From NCBI GenBank assembly GCA_031769625.1, contig JAUIMM010000088.1:10297501-10361500 (forward strand): a DNA stretch of 64,000 nt, written 5' to 3'. This DNA is from Taudactylus pleione (taxonomy: Eukaryota; Chordata; Amphibia; Anura; Myobatrachidae). Of this stretch, positions 56,886 to 64,000 are shown in pieces; positions within the stretch are counted from its first letter, which is position 1; each line of letters starts with the position of its first letter. The notes beneath the pieces were generated by a model. That model saw only the letters and a program-made list of their open reading frames with translations, did no database searches and was not told where the DNA came from. Made by a program: the position numbers and the translations under genes.

Positions 56886-58900
56886 GTAGAAGCGGCAGTA
56901 TTAGGTCAGTGCTTTGATGTGATGTTGGAGGGAGAGTCATGTATGTTTATGACAGCATTAGTCAATTCACAAGTGAGAATGAAAAAATGTACGCAGTTGA
57001 GCGATTATCGTTAATCTTTTCTTGGCTCTGAGTCGAACTGCAAGTTCCATTACCGTCCTTGGTTGCAGCAAGCATTTATTCGCAAAGTGGTTGACAGACA
57101 GGGACCATTTGTGGGGGGGCACTCAAACACAGGCGTGTTGTGACTGTTTTCAGGGTGTGTCGCAGCCTGCAATCCAGTACGTAGTAAAAATGGCTCTGGC
57201 GTCTCAGTTACGGCACAAATTCTGCGCAATCGTAGTGTTACTCAGAAGTCCGATAATTGTCTGATCTGCGACCGATGCTTAAACTTTGTATACGGTTTCT
57301 TGGATTTGCAAAGCCGGTGGTGGACATCTCAATACAAATCGCGGCAGCTACGACAGTCGTATATTTTCGCGTGGCTGCTGAGAACAAATTGGCAACAGCG
57401 GTACCATATGCGTATACATCTCTTAATCAGGCCCTCTTTTTTGGGTAAATATTATTTAAAAGATGGTGTGACATCCAAGTTGAAATGGCAGATAAGAATT
57501 CTGAGGCCTGGCAGGGAGAAGTGAGCTGTGGAGTAGGCAGCAGAGGAATAATTGGGAGTATTGTCTGTGTAGATGTGGAATGAGGAGCCATAAGAGTTGA
57601 TCAGGTTACTAAGGTAGGTTATTTAGGGGCCTATTCATCAAAACATTATCACTTGTGATAATTATGGTTTGAACTCGCTGCGAATTCAAAGTTTGGGAGG
57701 TCTTCATAATGCCTCCTGCCCTAAACTATCACTTCCAAAAAACTGCTGGTTCTACGAAGTCAGTTTTTCGGAAATGAGAGACTTCTCTCCTGCTCTTCCA
57801 GTCTGTCTTCAGTTTTCACTGCCTATCTTCAAGCATGCGCAGCTTGAAGACAGGCTGTGAAGAGACTGCTGCATCAGGAGTTAAGAACCTGCTTCCCCCC
57901 CACCTATCTGCCTGCACGGCAGCCCACCAACCCCACCGGTGTCTGGGATCTATTCTGTGTCCAGACTCCAGCCCAAACTGCCCCCCCATCTTGAGCAAAG
58001 CTTCCACCAGAGACCCTCACCTATCTGCCCACACGCCTGAAACCCCAGGTTAGAGGACACAGCAGGGAGGGGTCTTTTCAGGTCCCTTAGCTGTATCGAG
58101 TGCTGTACGCCATCTGCAGGGTGCTGTACGCCATCTCACCTGTCAAGTTCAGAAAAAAAAATGCTTTTTCGGAACTTGGTGAATTACAGAATTTCCACAT
58201 CCCCATAGTGTAGTATGGGGACTGTGGAAATTATCGGGGGACAATTGTAACCAGGAGATATCAGTGATATCACCTGCGTTACAAGAATGATGAATTATCC
58301 TGGCACTTAATTTGTACAAAAATTGGTGAAAGTTTTAATTTTTACCTACTTTTGTAGAAATGAAGTGATGATGAATAGACCCCTTAGACTGACAACATAA
58401 GGGAGTCTGGGACAGAGGCTTGAGGTACTCTTCCAACAGGTATTGGCAGGGGAGAAGAGGCTCTGTCATTATATGGAACACTGGAGGCCTAATTTACAGT
58501 GAGGAGTAAATCTAGCTAGAAGTTGCAACTTGGCATAACTGTGTTGCATTACCGATATATTTGTAATGTGCAAATGTACTTTGTGTGGGGAGGGGATAAC
58601 CACTGCCAGTTCTAGTGTGAAAATAAATCTGCAGCTTCTTTAATATCTAGCACTCCTTAACACTATAACTCTCACAAGTGTGATGCCTTGGGGCGGTTTG
58701 GTTGTGCTGACCTGGGGGGTCCTGTGCCCTGGACTTGTACCATATGAATGTTAGTGGCCTGCCTACAGAGGTCATCTGGACGTGGTGGACAGGCCCATAT
58801 TTTTGGCCAAATTAATTAAGTACCTCAGTTTGACTTGACTCTATTACAGAGTGTGCGCTGCACTTTGTTTTTCTATTTTGTGTGTGACAATGTAATATAA

Positions 58901-59284
58901 TACCCCTTTTACACTTGTAGCAATAACCCGGGTTACTGTACAGTGTGAAAGGTCCAGGTTGAAATAAGCTTGGTCGAGTGAACCAGCATTTCTACCCTGG
59001 TCACAAGAAGGGTTAAATGCCGTTCACTGCATAGGAAGATCCAGCGCTTGGAGATTCATTTATTAACCATTTCTTATATAGCACAGCATATTCTGTTGCG
59101 CTTTACAATTGGAAATGAGATCATCTCCAAGCACTGGCTCATCACCTGATGCAGATGACATCATCGACTTGGCATTAGTGCCCGGTTGGGCCACCAGTCT
59201 GAAGGGGACCTCAGCCGGGTCACACCCGAGATGAGCGTGTGAACATAACCCCGGGTGTGACCCGGCATTTAGATGTAAAAGGTA
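58901..59284. mobile_element. Harbinger-like MITE with TAA duplication
   Basis: Starts TACCCCTTTTACAC, ends ATGTAAAAGGTA. TAA at 58898-58900 and 59285-59287. Interior carries CCCGGGTTACTG and CCCCGGGTGTGACCCGG palindromes. Confidence 0.82.
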
Positions 59285-60625
59285 TAAGTCTCAAGCATGG
59301 CAGCACCTCGCTATATATTAAAGTTAGGGTATGCAGTTTAGGGCCCCTCCCTATATATGAAAATTAATTTGGCAATTATTTGAAGAAATCGAAGGGGTCA
59401 AGTTTTTAATAGGGGGCTAAATGCTGCAATATTGAAAGAAATAGGTTTACGAGGACAGGTGGATAAACAAGATAATAATGTCCTTAAATCTAACATGATT
59501 AAAGGTGTGTGGGTGGTGAATCGGTATGAGGGTGAGTATTACAATCACAGGAGGAGGTAAGGGGAGGGCGGATTAGATAGATGAATGTGTGAGAGATATT
59601 GGAATTTAGAGTAGGGCGTTAACAAGACATGAAAAACAGGTCTGTATATACAGGGACATGACAGGTGGGAGATGGTGGGGTATAGAGATCCAGTAGCATT
59701 AGATAGTAGAGTCAGACGCGGCTGTGTCTTATGTCGCATCTGCCTCTTATGCTAATCAGCATCCGATGTTCACAAAACTGAGACGCCCACTTGCAGAGTC
59801 CTGATACAGTGCATTTCCATCTCGCTGCGTCATAAGATGTCTCTAGACACACCAACCCTATGGCAGGTGCAGTTTATCCATATGAGTATGGGCTCCTGTG
59901 TGAGCAGTAAAGCATCTTAGGATGCAGCCGTTTCCAGCAATACACCCACGTTGGCTACACCACCCCCATGTTAGCTCCCAGCAACGTCCACTGGAATTCA
60001 CAGATCCCGCTTCCAATTCTGCTCTGCGTCTGTGAGCACTGACAATCACTCAGGCATGTGCGCAGACTCAAAACATCGGCCAACTGCGTGCGCAATGGAC
60101 ACTGCGTCCGAATCAGGCCCCCTGTGTGGACATGACTGATGTGGAGATGAATGTGAGAGAGGATATTAATGTAAAATGAAGAAGATTAGTTCATGCTCAG
60201 AAATGGGGAATGGAGAATTTGTGATCTTGAATATTCATCACAGACAAGAGGACTTTATGACATTTGTAATACTAAGAATTAGAGTAATCCTGCAGCAAAT
60301 GATGAAATGGAATCCGACACCAAAGGCAGCGAAGGAACCAGTATTTGTAGAAGGGATTTGGGTGAAGAAAACATGAGCTAGGGGCATGACAGCTGTAGAT
60401 GAACATAGAGCATGGACCTCAATGGCAAAGATGGTGGCCAGAGCTTGGAGACAGGAGGATGCCAACTCCACTTCCTTGGGTGGTCTAAGAGAAATCCATT
60501 CCCTGTCTTTGCTTTGTCTAACTGCTGTATGTAACGGCCATATCGCTGAGAGTATAATCACCTATGCTAAATTATAATTGCTTATAGCATGTCCTTGTGT
60601 TTACCTGGGCCGCGGTGCAGTGTAA

Positions 60626-62345
60626 TACCCATTTCACATCGCAATGCCGGGTCGCACCTGGGATTTTGTACACCGGCTGTGACTCCTTTCAGACTGGAAG
60701 ATCGACCCGGCTTATTGCCAGGTCGATGACGTCACCGCCATCATATGCTGAGACTGTGTTTGGAGATAAGATCATCTTCAAGCGCCGACTCTTCCTATAC
60801 TGTAACCCAGCGATGCACCGACCTGGGTTACCCATTCACACTACATCACGAGCCGGGTAACCCAGCGATGCACCGACCTGGGTTACCCATTCACACTTAA
60901 TCACGAGCCGGGTAACCCGGTGTTGCATCGACCCGGGTTACCTGTTCACACTGCATCACGAGCCGGGTTGAACACGTGTTCAACCCTGCTCGTTACTGGG
61001 GTTGTTATGCCAGTCGACCCGGGTTATTTCAACCTGGCTCTTCCACACTGCACAGTAACCCGGGTTACTGCGTGTTCAAGTGCAATAGCCTAGGTTATTG
61101 CATGTAGTGTGGTATACCCCTTTCACATCGCAAACACGGGTCGGACCCGGGTTTTGAACCCAGGTCCGACCCGGGTCAGGGCCTTTCACATCGCCTTAAT
61201 AACCCGGGTTATTGCAGATTTGGTGCCTTTTAACTCAACCCGGCTTGTCCATGTTAACATAGTGTGATGTAATTTTTAATGGATTTTATTGGCTCACAAT
61301 TATGATGACGTTTTCAGTAAAGAAAAAGGAGGGGCTGGGGAATGTTTGCAGTGCAGCAATCATGGCTGACAGAGCACATGTCACAGATGCAGCCCACATT
61401 TTGCTGATATTGTTGAAGTTATCACATCCTTGACCGTGCCAGTTATCTGTTTACATATTTCTTCCTCACCCCTGATCCGCAGCAACTCCATTACTTCTTC
61501 ATCACTCCAGTTTGGCATGATTCCTCCAGTGAAAGTAAAGTGCAGTATAGTACACTGTGCTGTCTGTGTATAGCTTATTATTAGCTGCCTTTTCCCCAAA
61601 GTGTGCAGTGCAGGACAGTAATGTAAATACAGAGACATGTGCTCTGTGTGCAGGCTGGTCAGCTGACTGGAAAAAGCCAATCAACACTATTTTCTCAGAC
61701 CCGGGTCGAATATCCCGGGTCTGTACCATTTAAGAGCCAAATAACCTGGGTCCGACCCATGTTTAACCCTCCTTTTAATCCAGGTTGAAATACCGGGTTG
61801 GTCGACCCGGGTTATTCATTTTGGTGCATTTAAAAATCGGGTCGACCCGGCAACAACCCGGGAATAACCTGGGTTATTTTGGCGATGCGAAAAGGGTAGT
61901 AGTGGTATGAGTGGGACCAACCCGGATGGGTACAGGATGTCGGCACTTTGAATCCTGACACTGGCATCCCAACAGGGTTTGGATACTGACACCTGTCGGT
62001 AAGTATCCTAACCCTCCCTTCCTGCACCCTAAAGCTAGCCTCCCCCTAGAGCCTAACTCTCCTACTAACCCCAATACATACCGTCGAGATGCCGGCGCCA
62101 GGATTCTGACTGGTGTCGGGATACCAGCGATGGGATTCTGAGCATAGGCATCCTGACAGCCGGTATTTCAACTACCCCCTTGTGAGTAGTCCCCACCCCT
62201 CCCTCTTATTGTCTTTTGTGACCTCAGTTTTGTGAGCCTGAAAAAGGCCATTTTTTATGAGATCCATAGATTTTGCAGGGCTGACCCGGGTCGAAGGTGC
62301 AGTGGAACGGGGTTCAAAATCTTGTGTTGTTATCTGAAAGGGGTA
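60626..62345. mobile_element. Harbinger-like MITE carrying nested insertions
   Basis: Left end TACCCATTTCACATCGCAATG follows TAA. A possible right end TCTGAAAGGGGTA stops at 62345. In between lie tandem copies of GAGCCGGGTAACCC (60840-60965), the complete element at 61115-61898 and a different sequence at about 61910-62275. That these two ends belong together is an inference. Confidence 0.4.
61115..61898. mobile_element. Harbinger-like MITE with GTA duplication
   Basis: Starts TACCCCTTTCACATCGCAAA, ends GGCGATGCGAAAAGGGTA. GTA at 61112-61114 and 61899-61901. Near both ends, dense GACCCGGGTC palindromes; middle is unique AT-rich sequence. Confidence 0.8.
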
Positions 62346-62415
62346 TGAGTTGCAAATAGATCAATCATTAATTGATAGTATTGATAAGGTGCAGATGATA
62401 ACGCATATAAACTAG

Positions 62416-62530
62416 TACCCCTTTCACATCGCAATGCCGGCTCTCACCCGGGATTTTGTGTGACCTGGCTGAGACCCCTTTAAGACTGGCGGCCCGACCC
62501 AGCATTACGTGCTGAGGACAGTGTTGACTT
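62416..62530. mobile_element. Harbinger-like MITE, left end fragment
   Basis: TACCCCTTTCACATCGCAATG matches the starts of the elements at 60626 and 61115. No right end found. Confidence 0.5.
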
Positions 62531-62790
62531 GTGTTCTGATTTTGGTGTCACAAAACCAGTTCAGAGAGATTTATATTAAATGAAAGAAACATTAACATAA
62601 ATGACCACTAGAGGTCCCCAAAGTACACATTTCTTGATTGATGAATTTGTTGGTTACTGCAGTGATTCCCAAACTTTTTCGAATCATGGTGCCCTAGTGT
62701 ATCAGCATTTTTTCCTCGGCACCCCTAGACCAAAAGTTTCTTACTGGAAAATTTAGAAAAAATTTAATGTAGTAAATTTTGCTTATATGT

Positions 62791-63008
62791 TCACAATTGA
62801 GATATGGGATGATCCGGATAAGAAGTCCAAAACGTCACATAATGCAAGAAGCATTTGCCTCTGAGGAAGCTGTCTATAGACAGGGAAACGCGTTAGCTAC
62901 CACCAGCGCTGAGACTTTTAATGACTTGTATCTGATTACTATTTGCCTCTTGCATTTTGGGACGTTTTGGAATTCTTAGCTGGATCATCCTATATCCCAG
63001 TTGTGAAC
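62791..63008. repeat. Long inverted repeat with hammerhead-like centre
   Basis: Arms of about 65-70 bp (GTTCACAATTGAGATATGGG... and ...CCTATATCCCAGTTGTGAAC) flank about 80 bp. Directly inside the left arm is CTGAGGA (62861-62867), a CTGTC/GACAG stem and GGAAACGCG (62884-62892). Confidence 0.8.
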
Positions 63009-63356
63009 ATCGGATACTAAGAGACCCAATTGGCAGCGGCCAAGATCTACAGAGTGGCTGCTGGGTGTCTCAATTATATTAAATTGATATCAAGGTATTC
63101 ATCTGGATTCTACAGAGCGGATTGCTCAGGTGCCTTTGATTGTTGTCCCCTTTAGTGTGGAATTCCCACGGCACCATTCAGAACCTCATTTGGTTCATCA
63201 CTAACCAAGCAACTTATTTCAATCACCCGACGGTGAGTCCCTCAGAATTGCGGGATTACTTCATCGACTGTATACTCAGAATTTTCTGTTGCTGCTGCAT
63301 AGACCATCGTGGATCACTGCATGTTTCCTACAGACTTTCTTGGTACTGGTAACTAT

Positions 63357-63802
63357 GGCCCTGATTCAGAGCCGGATGCTCTGACAGAGCGCTTGCTCTG
63401 AATCAGGGTCGTCCCTCCTACCTTTTGGAGCGGCCTCCTGGCCGCTCGCATAGCTGTGGGTGACCACCCACAGCTATAGCGAGCGGCCAAAATGATGGTC
63501 GCGATGGTCAAGACCATCGTGACCATTGGGCTTGCGACGAGACCCTTGCGGTAGGGTCTCGCTGCCGCAAGCCCTGGAGTGCTTTTGGCTCTATCAGAGC
63601 CAAAAGCACTCCCACTGACATCACTAGTGATGTCACTAGTGGGAACGCCTCTGTCTGGGCAGCCATGCCCACTAAAGGGGGCGTGCTGTCAATCACCATC
63701 GACAGCACGCCCCCTTTGGTGTGAGACCCATAACGACGGTTTGGGCAACATCGACCCGCTTGCGAGCGCTCATCACTCGCGAGCGGGTCTGAATTAGGCC
63801 CC
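63357..63802. mobile_element. Hairpin-chain element, copy 3
   Basis: Hairpins follow one another. CCCTGATTCAGAGC pairs with GCTCTGAATCAGGG, GAGCGGCC with GGCCGCTC (63428-63447), and ATAGCTGTGGGTG with CACCCACAGCTAT (63450-63477). Next are an ATGGTCGCGATGGTC fold (63494-63525), CGAGACCC/GGGTCTCG (63538-63561) and GGAGTGCTTTTGGCTC with its complement (63576-63612). The chain closes with GACATCACTAGTGATGTC, a GGGGGCGTGCTGTC stem and a GACCCGCTTGCGAG stem. Ends TCTGAATTAGGCCCC. No coding content. Confidence 0.9.
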
Positions 63803-64000
63803 ATGTCCATTAACAACATTGACTTTTATTGGCAAGAGTAATTCTACACTATTATCAGCACGAGTCTGGGGAACGGAGTATATTTGCATTTTACCAACTT
63901 TTTTTTTCTTATATGTATTTTAGAGATTTGTTTTTAATTCTATATTATTTTTGTCTTTTATTTTAGATTAAATATCATTGTGTACAAAACATTTCAGATG

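Larger units (their letters stand above)
56095..60565 (-). pseudogene. Fragmented antisense LINE (L2/CR1-like) reverse transcriptase
   Basis: Three RT pieces occur on the minus strand in proper order. Near 58430, PVGRVPQASVPDS corresponds to the PVGVPQGSVLGP motif. Near 57500-57600, SSFHIYTDNTPNY corresponds to the FHCYADDTQLY active-site region. Near 56110-56240, SRLDYCRLF and NCAAVRLIH correspond to the SRLDYCN...NAAARLI thumb region. MITEs at 58901-59284 and between the pieces split it. Minus-strand frames at 59545-59739 and 60238-60561 may be upstream parts. Non-functional. Confidence 0.6.

Noticed and set aside
63508..63819. Minus-strand ORF resembling the one at 48404
   Set aside because: The similarity comes from the shared hairpin-chain element, not from a conserved protein.

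Overview
The window is a vertebrate, most likely anuran amphibian, genomic segment. I infer this from three things: three host genes whose split exons read as close vertebrate homologues, many DIRS-type tyrosine-recombinase retrotransposons, and dense families of palindromic DNA-transposon derivatives (MITEs) as seen in frog genomes. Intron sizes (AAAS spread over 20 kb) fit a frog better than a salamander. Species cannot be named from sequence alone.

Host genes. The order is PFDN5 (+, last three coding exons, 10-5089), MYG1 (+, seven coding exons, 16228-23834) and AAAS (-, sixteen coding exons, 52818 down to 32615). I followed every exon junction by hand. The reading frame stays open across all of them and the splice sites are GT-AG, except one GC-AG donor in MYG1 intron 3. 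PFDN5 is a prefoldin chaperone subunit, MYG1 is a DHH-type exonuclease of mitochondria and nucleolus, and AAAS encodes the WD-repeat nucleoporin aladin. They share a neighbourhood rather than a pathway; the same order and orientation, with MYG1 and AAAS tail to tail, is what I know from human 12q13.

Mobile layout. There are four DIRS-like elements. A (523-2484, antisense in a PFDN5 intron) keeps only part of gag. B (9385-14970) is old and rearranged. C (25151-31176) is the best preserved and sits inside a Tc1/mariner element (24596-32162). D (34378-40185, antisense in AAAS intron 11) has decayed ORFs but apparently identical terminal repeats. The PFDN5-MYG1 gap also holds a 30-bp minisatellite with 41 consecutive identical units and a 690-bp Harbinger-like MITE with TAA target duplications. 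The AAAS upstream flank (53-64 kb) is a mosaic of MITEs nested in a broken antisense LINE.

Most unusual structure. Three dispersed copies (48.6, 54.5 and 63.4 kb) of a roughly 450-540-bp element are built almost entirely of consecutive short hairpins. Substitutions between copies fall as compensatory base-pair changes on both arms of the same hairpin. Other candidates are a hammerhead-ribozyme-like core inside a long inverted repeat near 62.9 kb, and a transposon-derived ZNF143-type motif about 300 bp upstream of the AAAS start codon. No tRNA, rRNA or CRISPR features were recognised. Long ORFs across the minisatellite are artefacts of its repeat period.
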